Origin: a virus | DNA: 42,277 nt | IMG/VR virus record: IMGVR_UViG_3300027659_000070 | Coordinates: 1-42,277 of that record | Strand: one strand, 5' to 3' | In this document: positions 1-8,617 of the stretch, one piece after another | How the letters are laid out: the number at the start of each line of letters is the position of its first letter | Position numbering within the stretch: the stretch's first letter is position 1 | Notes under the pieces: generated by a model | The model's database searches: none | What the model was told of the DNA's origin: nothing | What the model saw: the letters and a program-made list of their open reading frames with translations, nothing else | Made by a program: the position numbers and the translations under genes

Positions 1-58
1 CCTTCGCTTGCAGTGAGAGCAATTTAACTATACCCCCCTTGGGATCCAACAAACGGCT

Positions 59-108
59 AATAAAGAACGCCGGATGTGCTAGTATAATCCGTGAGTTAGG
101 AGGAATAC
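59..108 (+). promoter_or_regulatory. Candidate late promoter and strong RBS
   Basis: A perfect TATAAT -10 box lies at 83-88, but no TTGACA-like hexamer is found 16-18 bases upstream (that position reads roughly AATAAA). The start codon at 109 is preceded by TTAGGAGGA, a near-ideal Shine-Dalgarno. A good -10 without a -35 in front of a rightward block that runs to 27 kb suggests an activator-dependent late promoter; the activation is inference. Confidence 0.45.
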
Positions 109-834
109 ATGGCACAGTTTGAAGCATTCGGGACTAACCCGAACGAGATGCGCGCCAAGGGTTCGACGGCGGCGTTTAAGCGTCGGCAATCGTCCGCTGT
201 CCGGTGCCTGGGTAGCGCGACTGATGCGCTTTCCGGGTTTGATCGTGGCGCCCATGTTTTCGGCCTGACTAAAGGCCAATTTTCAATGATCGACATTGCG
301 TCGGCGGTGCTGGCAAAGACCGGGCCGGCTGATGTCTCCGTGTGGACCTGGTGCATTGCGGAATACGAGGTCCAGGCGATCACGGCATTCATGACCAACG
401 GCGCGGTGTCCGGCTTCCGGCTGGTTATGGACTGGGCTGGCGCACAGCGGGACATGCCGATCGTGGCGGACTTACAGGCGCAGTTTGGTGACGACTGCGT
501 GCGGGTGACGAAAAGCCACGCTAAGATCGTGACGATTTCGACGAAATGTGGATGGCGGGTGGTGATCCGTGGGTCGATGAACCTGAACGCCAATCCGCGC
601 TTTGAGCAATCCGATGTGTCCGACGATCCCGCAATCTACGCGGTGGTCGACGACATGATGGCGGAGATGTGGGCGCGCGGGCGGCCGCTCCCGGTCCGGC
701 GCATGGTCCATGCGGACGCGGTAAACCTGCTGGCCGCATCGGACGTGAAAGACGCGCCCGCGACATGGATGCCGGCTGCTGCTGGCGATTGGTGGGGTAA
801 TGCGAGGCAAAAAGCCGGCCGCGCCGGTCGATAA
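109..834 (+). CDS. PLD-like (HKD-type) protein ahead of terminase
   Basis: 241 residues, first gene of the late block. A single phospholipase-D/Nuc-like signature is visible near residues 140-165: a SHAKIV stretch (HxK) followed by GSMNLN (GSxxN). In the usual HxK-x4-D-x6-GSxxN pattern the Asp position here holds Ser, so the site is degenerate. Single-HKD proteins of this superfamily act as dimers, often as nucleases; some phage members sit next to terminase genes. Start chosen from the strong RBS at 97-105. The 3' end overlaps TerS by 35 bases. Role in packaging or DNA-end processing is inference; it may have lost catalysis and only bind DNA. Confidence 0.7.
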   Translation: MAQFEAFGTNPNEMRAKGSTAAFKRRQSSAVRCLGSATDALSGFDRGAHVFGLTKGQFSMIDIASAVLAKTGPADVSVWTWCIAEYEVQAITAFMTNGAVSGFRLVMDWAGAQRDMPIVADLQAQFGDDCVRVTKSHAKIVTISTKCGWRVVIRGSMNLNANPRFEQSDVSDDPAIYAVVDDMMAEMWARGRPLPVRRMVHADAVNLLAASDVKDAPATWMPAAAGDWWGNARQKAGRAGR

Positions 835-1270
835 CGTCGTTGCCGGGGTTTTCGCCTCGGCGGCGGTATCGGAACCGGACTGGCTGACGGAATACCCCGG
901 CGAAAGCTGGGGGGAGCGAGCGGCAGAGATTGCCAGCCAGAAATGGAATGCGGCCGTTGCGGATATGACCCGTATGCGGACGCTCGGGCCGGAGAACGCA
1001 ACCGCGCTGGAAATGCTGGCGGTGAGCTATGCGCGGTGGCGACTGGCCGAGGCGCATATAACGAAACACGGTCCGGTGGTCCCTGCGCCACGAACCGGGA
1101 CCCCGATGCAAAACCCGTATCTCTCGATTGCGAATGGTGCCGCTGAGCGTTGCATGAAGATCGAGGCTGAGTTGGGCCTGCCGCCATCAATGCGCGGGCG
1201 GGTCGGTAAAACTGCTGCGGTGAAGAAGGCTACGAATGCGGCAGACAGGTTCCTTGCCACGAAAGCGTAA
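800..1270 (+). CDS. terS: Terminase small subunit (P27-like)
   Basis: 156 residues. Position directly before TerL, size, and a helical central part followed by a C-terminal segment with PYLSIANGAAERCMKIEAEL, typical of P27-type small terminases (the N-P-x-L/x-x-A pattern then a helix ending LGLPPSMRGRV). TerS recognises the packaging site and loads the large subunit. The start at 800 lies inside the end of the PLD-like gene and follows GGTGGGGTA. The 3' end overlaps the TerL start by 35 bases, so the three genes are translationally linked. The DNA-binding N-terminal part is not obvious by eye. Confidence 0.8.
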   Translation: MRGKKPAAPVDNVVAGVFASAAVSEPDWLTEYPGESWGERAAEIASQKWNAAVADMTRMRTLGPENATALEMLAVSYARWRLAEAHITKHGPVVPAPRTGTPMQNPYLSIANGAAERCMKIEAELGLPPSMRGRVGKTAAVKKATNAADRFLATKA

Positions 1271-3047
1271 ATACCACCCCGACACAGACCCCGCCTCGGC
1301 ATGGGCCGAGGATGTCGTGAACGGCGATGTGGTGTCCGGCCACTTCATGCGGCTGGCCTGTGAGCGGCACCTACGCGACCTGAAGGACGGACCCAAGCGC
1401 GGGCTGCATTGGCGAACGGAACAGGCCGAGCGGGCGCAGGCGTTCTTCCCGGCGGTGTTGTCGGTCACTGCGGGCGCGAAGGTCGGCGAACCGTTCAACT
1501 TGCCGAGCTACACGACATTCGTCGTCGGTTCGCTGTTTGGTTGGATGAGGGCAGACGGCCGGCGGCGCTTCCGCCATGCGTGGTTGGAATTGGGCAAGGG
1601 GCAGATCAAAAGCCCGCTGATGGCGGCCCTCGGCCTGTATGTCATGGGATGGTGCGGGGTTGCACGTTCTGAGGTTTACGCGATCGCGAAGGACCGAAAC
1701 CAAGCGAACGTTTTGTTCCAGGACGCGGCGGCGATGTGCCAGGCGCCGATCCCCGGCCGGGATGGCGAGACGCTGGAAAGCCTCGGAGAAGTGCTGATCC
1801 GGGGCAACGGGCAAATGTCCTGGATGATTGAACACCCGGCCACGCGGTCTGTGTTCCGTGCGCTGGCAGGTGACGAACGAGTGAACGGCCCGCGCCCATC
1901 GCTGGTGCTGGGTGATGAAATCCACGAATGGCGGACGGGCGGCGCCATCGAGACGTGGCAGGCGGCAATCGCGAAGATGCCGGGCGATAGCCTGATGCTG
2001 CTGGGCACGAATACCCCGGCGGCGGACCAGTTGGTGGGAACTGAGTATTCCGAGGTCTACCAGTCGATCTTGCGCGGCGAAGCTGATGACGACGCGGCGT
2101 TCTCGCTGATCGCCCGGACTGATCCCGGTGACGACCCGATGAACGATGAAAGCGTGTGGCGGAAGTCCCTGCCGTGCCTGGGGTTGACGTTCCCGATTGA
2201 GAATGTGCGAGGCGAGGTCCAGAGCGCGAAGGGGCGAATGGCCAAGGCTCTGGCGACCAAGCGCCTGTATTTCGGCATTCCGGTCGGCACGGCCGAATAT
2301 TGGATCGACTTGGACGCCTGGGAAGGCGCGCAAGGCCGGGTGGACATGGACGCATTCGCCGGCCGGTCATGCTGGCTGTCATTGGACCTGAGCCGCAAGA
2401 ACGACCTGACCGCGCTCGGGATCGGGTGCCGGGACGACGAAGGCAGGTTGGTTGCCGCGGTGCGATATTGGAAGCCGGCGGATGGGCTGGCCGAGGCGGC
2501 GCGGGCTGATCGGGCGTCCTATGTCGAATGGGCGCAGGGACCGAACCCGATCTTGAACGCCGTTCCGGGCCGGACGATCGACTACACGTTCGTGGCCATG
2601 GAAGTGCAGCGGCTTTGTGCTGAATACGACGTGGAAATGATGGCCGTCGATCCGGCCTTCATGAGCGACTTCCGGGTCGCGTGCGACGCAATCGGGCTGG
2701 ATACCTGGGTCTGGTCCCCCGACGAAGAATACGGGTCCGGCCTGAAAATGGTCATCCACGGGCAAGGGGCGCAGGGCATGACCAGCGACAAAATGCTGTG
2801 GATGCCTCGGTCTCTTGGCGTTCTGGAAGACATGATCCTGAACGGTGAGATCGTGATTGACGAAAGCCCGATCACGAAATGGTGTGCGGGCAACGCGGCG
2901 ATCAAGGCGGATGCGCGCGGCAATCGGTATCTAGTGAAGGCGCAGCAGCGCGGGCGCATTGACGGGCTTGTGGTCCTGGCGATGCTGGCCGGGGCGGCCG
3001 AGGCGCGCGGGATGGCCGAGGAAGTGTCGTTTTGGGAAGCCGCATAG
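1236..3047 (+). CDS. terL: Terminase large subunit
   Basis: 603 residues, normal for the Terminase_1 family. N-terminal ATPase: a Walker-A-like loop at about 118-128 (LELGKGQIKSP, a deviant form of the usual RGNGKS), and Walker B SLVLGDEIH at 222-230 with D227/E228. C-terminal RNase-H-like nuclease: LSLDLSRKND at 381-390 (D384), MAVDPAF around D472, and RIDGLVVLAML with D576 give the three expected acidic positions. The protein pumps DNA into proheads and cuts concatemers. Start at 1236 overlaps TerS. The lambda-like packaging order (HNH, TerS, TerL, portal, protease, capsid) is complete if the window end joins its start. Confidence 0.95.
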   Translation: MRQTGSLPRKRKYHPDTDPASAWAEDVVNGDVVSGHFMRLACERHLRDLKDGPKRGLHWRTEQAERAQAFFPAVLSVTAGAKVGEPFNLPSYTTFVVGSLFGWMRADGRRRFRHAWLELGKGQIKSPLMAALGLYVMGWCGVARSEVYAIAKDRNQANVLFQDAAAMCQAPIPGRDGETLESLGEVLIRGNGQMSWMIEHPATRSVFRALAGDERVNGPRPSLVLGDEIHEWRTGGAIETWQAAIAKMPGDSLMLLGTNTPAADQLVGTEYSEVYQSILRGEADDDAAFSLIARTDPGDDPMNDESVWRKSLPCLGLTFPIENVRGEVQSAKGRMAKALATKRLYFGIPVGTAEYWIDLDAWEGAQGRVDMDAFAGRSCWLSLDLSRKNDLTALGIGCRDDEGRLVAAVRYWKPADGLAEAARADRASYVEWAQGPNPILNAVPGRTIDYTFVAMEVQRLCAEYDVEMMAVDPAFMSDFRVACDAIGLDTWVWSPDEEYGSGLKMVIHGQGAQGMTSDKMLWMPRSLGVLEDMILNGEIVIDESPITKWCAGNAAIKADARGNRYLVKAQQRGRIDGLVVLAMLAGAAEARGMAEEVSFWEAA

Positions 3048-3051
3048 CCTG

Positions 3052-4281
3052 ATGGGCATCCTCCACCGCATCATCGGATTTGCTGCAAAGATGACTTCGC
3101 TCGAATTGTTTCGCGAGGTTTACGGCGGCGGTAGGGAAAGCACGGCCGGCGTCACGATTAACACGCAGGCGGCGCTTGAGACGGCAACCGCGCTGGCGTG
3201 CGGCCGTGTGATTTCGGAGGGGTGCGCGCAAACCCCGTGGCATCTGATGCAAGAGCGGGACGGGCGCAAGCAGGTCGCTGACGATCCGCTAGATTACGTG
3301 CTTTATCGTCGGCCGAACCCCTGGCAGACTAGCTTTGAATACCGCGAGACCGTGCTGTTGCACGCGATATTCTGCGGAAACGCCTACAGTTTTATGAACC
3401 GGGTTGGCGTCGCGCGTGAAATCCGCGAACTGATCCCGATCGAGCCGGGCCGGGTCACGGTCAAGCAACTCCCGAACATGTCGCTGCAATATCGGGTGAC
3501 GGCGGACACGGGAGAGGCCAAGGACTTCGGCCAAGACGCCATCTGGCACCTTCGCGGCCCGTCCTGGAACTCGTGGATGGGCCTGGATGCGGTCAAGATG
3601 GCCCGAAATGCCCTTGGCCTGGCCATTTCGCTGGAGCAGGGGCAGGCCGAGTTTCAGAAAAACGGCGCCAAGGTAACGGGCGCGGTTTCGGTTGATGGCC
3701 GGCTGGACAAGGCGCAGTTTGAGCAAATGGCAGCATGGCTTGACCGCCACCAGATCGGCGGCGACAGGTCACATAAGCCGCTGATCGCGGACCGAAACGC
3801 AAAATTCCTCCCGATGACCATGACCGGCGTCGATCAGCAGCTAATCGAGACCCGGCGCCACCAGATCGAGGAAATCTGCCGGCACTTCCGCGTCATGCCG
3901 ATCATGGTCGGGCATTACGACAAGTCATCGACTTATGCGAGCGCGGAGCAAATGTTTCTTGCTCACGTCGTCCACACTTTGATGCCCTGGTATCAGCGGA
4001 TCGAGCAATCGGCGGACGTGAACCTGCTGAGCGAAGAACAGCGCCGGGCGGGCCTCTACACCAAGATCAACCCGAATGCCCTGATGCGCGGCGCGGCGAA
4101 GGACCGGGCCGAGTATTACGCCAGGGGCCTGGGCTCTGGCGGCGGCAAGGGGTGGCTCACCCAAAACGATGTGCGGGGCTTTGAGGACATGGACCGCAGC
4201 GACGATCCCGAGGCCGATGAACTTGCGCAACCCGCAACCGCTCAACCTTCAGCCAGCCCGCCGGCTGATCCCGGCGCGTAA
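3052..4281 (+). CDS. Portal protein, HK97 family
   Basis: 409 residues from the ATG at 3052, four bases after the TerL stop; an in-frame ATG at 2959 would read 31 residues of TerL antisense-quality sequence (Arg/Trp/Pro rich) and is rejected. The protein opens MGILHRIIGF and contains blocks usual in Phage_portal proteins: TALACGRVISEGCAQTPWHL near 47-66, the RRPNPWQTSFEYRE stretch, HLRGPSWNSWMGLDAV, and EEICRHFRVMPIMVGHYDKSS. The C-terminus is a disordered Pro/Ala tail. The dodecameric portal forms the DNA channel at the head vertex and docks the terminase. Confidence 0.93.
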   Translation: MGILHRIIGFAAKMTSLELFREVYGGGRESTAGVTINTQAALETATALACGRVISEGCAQTPWHLMQERDGRKQVADDPLDYVLYRRPNPWQTSFEYRETVLLHAIFCGNAYSFMNRVGVAREIRELIPIEPGRVTVKQLPNMSLQYRVTADTGEAKDFGQDAIWHLRGPSWNSWMGLDAVKMARNALGLAISLEQGQAEFQKNGAKVTGAVSVDGRLDKAQFEQMAAWLDRHQIGGDRSHKPLIADRNAKFLPMTMTGVDQQLIETRRHQIEEICRHFRVMPIMVGHYDKSSTYASAEQMFLAHVVHTLMPWYQRIEQSADVNLLSEEQRRAGLYTKINPNALMRGAAKDRAEYYARGLGSGGGKGWLTQNDVRGFEDMDRSDDPEADELAQPATAQPSASPPADPGA

Positions 4282-4293
4282 GGGATACCCCGA

Positions 4294-4941
4294 ATGGACA
4301 GGCTTGATTTCGCCCTCGAAGTGAAGGGTCTGACGGATGCTGGCCATTTTGAGGGCTACGCGTCGACGTTCGGTGAGCGCGACCTTGGCGGCGATATCGT
4401 GGTTGCCGGCGCGTTCAAGAAGTCCATCAAGGCCAGCGGCGCCAAGGGCGTCAAGATGTTCGCGGACCACAATTCGACCAAGCGGATCGGGGTGTGGACG
4501 GACATCGCCGAGGACGAAAAGGGCCTGTTCGTCAAAGGCCGCCTGTTGCTGGAAAAGCAGGATGGCAAGGATGCCTATATCGACCTCAAGGAGGGCGTCA
4601 TCGACGCCATGTCGATCGGGTATCGTGCGGTTGATCATTCCTACGATGGGCGGCGCAAGGCGCGGCTGTTGAAGGAAGTCCGTCTGTTTGAAATCAGCCT
4701 GCTCCCGTTCGGAATGAACGAAAGCGCCCGCGTGACGGGCTTCAAGGCGGCTGAGGAAATCCAGACCATTCGAGAGTTTGAGGAAGCGCTGATCAACGGG
4801 ACGTTGCCGGCGCTGTCCGCGAAGGAAGCCAAGGGCCTTCTGGCCGGTGGCTTTCGTGCAATCCGATCCGAGCGGGATGCCGGTGGGGTGAGCGAAGAAC
4901 TGGCGGAACTCGTCCGCCGAAACACCCAACTTCTCCGTTAA
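4294..4941 (+). CDS. Prohead maturation protease, HK97 family
   Basis: 215 residues, typical of the U35/S78 Ser protease family. Visible motifs: GYASTFGERDLGGDIVVAGA near 21-40, catalytic-type His59 in VKMFADHN, Ser107 in DAMSIGY, and LFEISLLPFGMNESARV at 131-147 with E133. The enzyme digests the capsid delta domain during prohead maturation. An AAGGGA sits ahead of the ATG. Gene order portal-protease-capsid supports the call. The C-terminal 60 residues are a charged helical tail, probably the scaffold-binding part removed by self-cleavage (inference). Confidence 0.92.
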   Translation: MDRLDFALEVKGLTDAGHFEGYASTFGERDLGGDIVVAGAFKKSIKASGAKGVKMFADHNSTKRIGVWTDIAEDEKGLFVKGRLLLEKQDGKDAYIDLKEGVIDAMSIGYRAVDHSYDGRRKARLLKEVRLFEISLLPFGMNESARVTGFKAAEEIQTIREFEEALINGTLPALSAKEAKGLLAGGFRAIRSERDAGGVSEELAELVRRNTQLLR

Positions 4942-4955
4942 GGAACCCTACTACA

Positions 4956-6278
4956 ATGGATATGACCGAGTTCAAGAGCCTGCTGGACAAGCAGGGCGAA
5001 GCCTTCGAGGCGTTCAAGGCGACGCATGACGATCTGAAAAAGGCCGATGTCGTGACGGCTGAGAAGCTGATGCGCATCGAAAAGTCGCTGGATCAGGCCG
5101 TCGAGGCCAAGGCCGCGATCGAGGCCGCGATCAAGGCCGAAAAGGCGGAACGCGAGGCGCTGGAACTCAAGATCAACCGGTCCGGCCTGCGCGGCACCGA
5201 AACCGAGGTCAAGCGGGCGCTGGAACTCAAGGAGTTTAACGTCCAGATCGGCGGGATCATGGCCGAGAAGCGCCAGGCGTTCACGCCGCTGGAGGATGCC
5301 GGATATGACGCCTACAAGGTCGCGCTGGATGTCTACACCCGGAAGGGCCGCGACGCCCTGAACTCCGACGAGTTCAAGGTTCTGGCGGTCGGTTCCGACC
5401 CGGATGGCGGCTACTTCGTGACTCCGGACACGGGCGGGCGCATCGTCCGCAAGGTCTATGAAACCTCCCCGATGCGGCAGATCGTGTCGGCTCAGACCAT
5501 CTCCACCGACGCGCTGGAAGGCATCGAGGACCTGGGAGAAGCCGGCGCCGGCTACGCGGGCGAACGGTCGCAGGGCAGCGACACCACGACGCCGCAGGTC
5601 GGCAAGTGGCGCATCCCGGTATTCTGGATCGACACCGAACCCAAGACCACGCAGCAACTTCTCGACGACGCCTCGGTTGACATCGAGGGCTGGCTGTCAG
5701 GCAAGGTGGCGGACAAGTTCGGCCGTTTCGAGAGTGCCGAGTTCGTGACGGGCGCGGCGAACAAAATCCGCGGGATCACTAGCTACACCATGGCGGCCGA
5801 CAGCGGATCGGGCGTCACCTGGGGTTCGGTCGGCTATGTGGCAACAGGCACCTCGGCAGCGTTCCCGTCGTCCAACCCCGCCGACAAGCTGTATGACCTG
5901 ACGGGCACGCTCAAGTCGGCGTATCTCGCCAACTCGAGGTGGTTGACGCGCCGCTCGGTCGTCACTGCTATCCGCAAGTTCAAGGACGGCATGGGCAACT
6001 ACCTGTGGCAGCCTTCTTTCGTGGCGAACGTCCCGGAGACGATCATGGGCTATCCCGTGACGCGTGCCGAGGATATGCCGGCGATCGGCGCGGACAGCCT
6101 CTCCCTCGCGTTCGGTGACTTCGCGCAGTTCTACCAGATCGTCGACCGGCAAGGCATCCGCGTGCTTCGCGACAACCTGACCAGCAAGCCTTACGTCAAG
6201 TTCTACACAACCAAGCGGGTCGGCGGGGGCGTGGTCAATTACGAGGCCGTGAAGTTCATGAAGTTCGGCACGTCGTAA
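4956..6278 (+). CDS. Major capsid protein, HK97 fold with delta domain
   Basis: 440 residues. Residues 1 to about 100 are a long charged coiled coil (repeated ...VEAKAAIEAAIKAEKAERE...), the expected scaffolding delta domain. The HK97 fold begins near 130 with LNSDEFKVLAVGSDPDGGYF and VTPDTGGRIVRKVYETSPMR, followed by IPVFWIDTEPKTTQQLLDDA and a C-terminal strand RVGGGVVNYEAVKFMKFGTS. This is the main shell protein. AAGGA lies upstream of the ATG. Protease cleavage near residues 100-130 is expected from family knowledge; the exact site cannot be read. Confidence 0.95.
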   Translation: MDMTEFKSLLDKQGEAFEAFKATHDDLKKADVVTAEKLMRIEKSLDQAVEAKAAIEAAIKAEKAEREALELKINRSGLRGTETEVKRALELKEFNVQIGGIMAEKRQAFTPLEDAGYDAYKVALDVYTRKGRDALNSDEFKVLAVGSDPDGGYFVTPDTGGRIVRKVYETSPMRQIVSAQTISTDALEGIEDLGEAGAGYAGERSQGSDTTTPQVGKWRIPVFWIDTEPKTTQQLLDDASVDIEGWLSGKVADKFGRFESAEFVTGAANKIRGITSYTMAADSGSGVTWGSVGYVATGTSAAFPSSNPADKLYDLTGTLKSAYLANSRWLTRRSVVTAIRKFKDGMGNYLWQPSFVANVPETIMGYPVTRAEDMPAIGADSLSLAFGDFAQFYQIVDRQGIRVLRDNLTSKPYVKFYTTKRVGGGVVNYEAVKFMKFGTS

Positions 6279-6302
6279 CTAGCGGAGACAGGAAGAACCA
6301 CC

Positions 6303-6755
6303 ATGAACATCCACAACCTCCTCAACAATACCAAGATCACGCGGGTTTCGGCGGACGGCGCTGGCGCCGCTTCCGCCACGCCGACCAAGGCCACCATCAT
6401 CGACATGGACGGCTTTGACAGCGTGTGTTTCATCGCGGCGATGGGCAACGTCTTGGATACGTCGGTGCTGACGCTGAAAGCGGCGGGGGCAACGACCAAT
6501 TCCACGGGCGCGATGGCTCTGCTGACCGGCAGCGCGACCTTCACGGCCGGCGCGTCGGACGCGGACGACAAGTTGATCATCCTGGACGTGGTGCGCCCTC
6601 CCTACCGCTACATCGAGGCGCAGCTGTTCCACGTGACCGCGAACGGGCCGTTCGATGGCATCTTTGCCATCCAATACAACGCGTCCCGCGTCCCGACCAC
6701 GCAGGGATCGACCGTGATCGCCTCCGCGACGACCGATAGCCCGGTTCTGGCGTAA
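6303..6755 (+). CDS. Probable head decoration-type protein, unknown family
   Basis: 150 residues, preceded by AGGAAGA. The sequence is Ala/Thr/Gly rich with predicted beta structure (DMDGFDSVCFIAAMG, DDKLIILDVVRPPYRYIEAQLF) and no membrane segment. It lies straight after the capsid gene and is followed by a factor-independent terminator, so it shares a high-level transcript with the capsid. Position and composition suggest a capsid-associated protein, but I do not recognise a named family; inference only. Confidence 0.75.
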   Translation: MNIHNLLNNTKITRVSADGAGAASATPTKATIIDMDGFDSVCFIAAMGNVLDTSVLTLKAAGATTNSTGAMALLTGSATFTAGASDADDKLIILDVVRPPYRYIEAQLFHVTANGPFDGIFAIQYNASRVPTTQGSTVIASATTDSPVLA

Positions 6756-6760
6756 CCAGC

Positions 6761-6784
6761 GGCGGGCTTCGGCCCGCCCTTTTT
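6761..6784 (+). terminator. Rho-independent terminator behind capsid genes
   Basis: A perfect 7-bp stem GGCGGGC / GCCCGCC (6761-6767 and 6772-6778) closed by a TTCG tetraloop, then C and five T (6780-6784). It lies between the 150-residue head protein and the next gene. Since all genes to 27 kb read the same way, it probably attenuates rather than ends late transcription, or is overcome by an antitermination system. Confidence 0.85.
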
Positions 6785-6800
6785 CTGACGGAGACCGGCC

Positions 6801-7217
6801 ATGGCCGCAGCTTTTCGGCAGGGCGACCAAGCCCTGATGATCGACGGGACGGAGGTCACGGCCTCCGCTACCGAAGTCAATACCTACGTCGTGGGCCTGG
6901 ATATCGCGGATGGGTCGGCCGAGGGCGTCTACTACGTGGTCTGCCCTCACGCCGGCACCATCTCGAAAATCTGGACGGTGATCGACGGCGCGGTATCGAC
7001 CGCCGATATCACCGTCACGGCGGCGATCGGTGCAACGGGCGTGACGAACGGCGTTGTGACGATCGCCACGGCGGCGTCGGGCGCCGGCGACATCGACAGC
7101 GCGACCCCAACCGCGGCGAACACAGTGACGGCCGGGCAGGCGGTGAATTTCACCGTCACGGGCGGCGGGTCGGGCGGGTCGCCGCGCGTCCACCTGGCCA
7201 TGGAAATCAGCCGGTAA
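6801..7217 (+). CDS. Hypothetical virion protein
   Basis: 138 residues; GGAGA six bases ahead of the ATG. It opens MAAAFRQGDQALMIDGTEV and has a beta-rich core with HAGTISKIWTVIDGAV STADITVTAAI (about residues 51-76) and a Gly-rich SGGSP loop near the end. Proteins with this AGTI...V-DGAV..ADITVT pattern are common between capsid and connector genes in siphoviruses, where they are usually unassigned or head-fibre/decoration candidates. No catalytic motif or signal is visible. Confidence 0.75.
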   Translation: MAAAFRQGDQALMIDGTEVTASATEVNTYVVGLDIADGSAEGVYYVVCPHAGTISKIWTVIDGAVSTADITVTAAIGATGVTNGVVTIATAASGAGDIDSATPTAANTVTAGQAVNFTVTGGGSGGSPRVHLAMEISR

Positions 7218-7230
7218 TCTGGGGGCACGA

Positions 7231-7596
7231 ATGCACGTCCAGACCTTCCCCGTGGCGGTGACGACGGACGCGAGCGGCGACGCCACGGCCTATTCCGATC
7301 CGGTCAACGGCCTGCTTTCGCAGGTCCGATACGTCAAGACGGACTTCGCCAACGGCGTCGACTTCACGATCACGTCGGACGCCACGGGCGAAACCCTGTG
7401 GACCGAGAGCGACGTGAACGCCAGCGCCACCCGCGCGCCCCGCCAGGCGACGCACTCCACCGCCGGGGCCGCGTCCCTCTATGCGGCGACCGGACAGCCG
7501 GTGAACGACATGATCGCCGTATCCGGCCGGATCAAGATCGTGGTCGCGGCCGGCGGCGACACGAAAACCGGGACCTTCTATTTCGTGACGGTGTGA
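7231..7596 (+). CDS. Hypothetical virion protein
   Basis: 121 residues, beta-rich, opening MHVQTFPVAVTTDASGDATA and ending GDTKTGTFYFVTV. The pattern VRYVKTDFANGVDFTITSDATGETLW resembles small beta-sandwich proteins found between capsid and connector genes. Its stop overlaps the next start by one base (TGATG at 7594-7598), so it is translationally coupled to the head-tail connector. Function unknown; a head-associated structural role is inferred from position only. Confidence 0.75.
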   Translation: MHVQTFPVAVTTDASGDATAYSDPVNGLLSQVRYVKTDFANGVDFTITSDATGETLWTESDVNASATRAPRQATHSTAGAASLYAATGQPVNDMIAVSGRIKIVVAAGGDTKTGTFYFVTV

Positions 7597-8228
7597 TGCT
7601 GACGATCGTCACGGCTGCGTCCGACCGCTCGCTGTTGACGACGGCGCAGATGCGCGCGGCGATCGGCCTCGATCCGAGTGACGCATCGCAGGACGCGGCC
7701 CTAGTTGGGTTCGGCGCTATGGTCGCGGATGCGATGGCGCGGGATTGCCTCCAACTCTCCGTTGCGCCGGCCACGCCGCCTACGTTTCGCCAGGAGACGC
7801 TTTCCGAGGTGTTCCGGCCCTTCCGTGCGGAACCATCCTTGAAGCTGTCCAGGCGCCCCGCAACGTCCGTCTTGTCGGTGGTATCCGATGGAGTGACGCT
7901 GGACACGGACGAATACGAACTGGACGCGTCGAGCAACCTGCTGTTCGCCCTGTCCGACGATGCCAGGATGAAATGGGCCGGCAAGAAGATCACGGTTGGC
8001 TATGTCGCCGGCTATGCGACGGTTCCCGATGCCCTGGCCATGGGCGCGTCTAAGCTGCTCCGCATGGTCTGGTCCGAGGATGGGCCGGGCGCGAGGTCTG
8101 ACCCAAACCTGAAAAGCGTCGACATCGAAGGCGTCGGCCGGCGGGAATGGTGGGTCGGCGGCGCATCGGACCCGCTCATGTCCGAGGAAATCCGGGAACT
8201 GCTTTTCCCCTTTCGGGAGCTTCGCTGA
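7596..8228 (+). CDS. Head-tail connector (HK97 gp6-like adaptor)
   Basis: 210 residues from the ATG at 7596, which overlaps the previous stop. A longer frame back to 7398 is mostly Arg-rich shadow sequence and is rejected. N-terminal SLLTTAQMRAAIGLDPSDASQDAALVGFGAMVADAM is the helical start usual in gp6-like adaptors (a short helix, then AAT..IE-type helix); the middle has a beta domain (DTDEYELDASSNLL, ITVGYVAGYATVP) and a C-terminal helix ending EEIRELLFPFRELR. Such proteins form the ring below the portal. Stop overlaps the next ATG (TGATG). Confidence 0.82.
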   Translation: MLTIVTAASDRSLLTTAQMRAAIGLDPSDASQDAALVGFGAMVADAMARDCLQLSVAPATPPTFRQETLSEVFRPFRAEPSLKLSRRPATSVLSVVSDGVTLDTDEYELDASSNLLFALSDDARMKWAGKKITVGYVAGYATVPDALAMGASKLLRMVWSEDGPGARSDPNLKSVDIEGVGRREWWVGGASDPLMSEEIRELLFPFRELR

Positions 8229-8617
8229 TGGCCATCCCCGGTCTTTACACCCTGGTATCCGAAACCGTCACCACGGCAGTGACGGCACAGGCACAAACCG
8301 CGATCGACAACCTGGACGGCATGACCCGCGCCACGTTCGAGGCGACGTTCTCAGGCACGGGCGGATCGACGGCGGTTGCGCTGATCCAGTCCCGCATGGG
8401 TTCCGCTGGGGCCTGGCGGGAGATTGCGAGCATCGATTTTGCGGCGGCCGGCTCGAAGTCATGCACGGTCGTATCTACAGCAGCCACACCCGCCGCATTC
8501 GCCACGCTGTCCGCTAACTCGGTCCTGAATTGGCTTGGAACGGAATTGCGGGCAGTTATTACGTCAACAGGCACATGGGCAAGCGGGGCGCTGGCGGTTC
8601 GGGTCCATGTGACGTGA
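8228..8617 (+). CDS. Hypothetical head-tail region protein
   Basis: 129 residues from the ATG at 8228, coupled to the previous stop. It is Ala/Thr/Ser rich and probably all-beta (ATFEATFSGTGGSTAVALIQ, KSCTVVSTAATPAAFATL, LRAVITSTGTWASGALAVRV). It sits between the adaptor and the stopper, where phages often carry a small accessory structural protein. I do not recognise a family. Its stop overlaps the GTG start of the next gene (GTGA). Confidence 0.72.
   Translation: MAIPGLYTLVSETVTTAVTAQAQTAIDNLDGMTRATFEATFSGTGGSTAVALIQSRMGSAGAWREIASIDFAAAGSKSCTVVSTAATPAAFATLSANSVLNWLGTELRAVITSTGTWASGALAVRVHVT

Noticed and set aside
1371-2333. 320-codon - strand frame inside terL
   Set aside because: Antisense of a certain TerL gene, Arg/His/Gln-rich, no motif; GC-driven shadow.
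2959-3051. Longer start for the portal gene
   Set aside because: Would put 31 Arg/Trp/Pro-rich residues, overlapping terL in another frame, ahead of a normal portal N-terminus.
6279-7286. 335-codon - strand frame over head genes
   Set aside because: Runs across three well supported + strand genes and a terminator; Arg/Gly/Asp-rich shadow.
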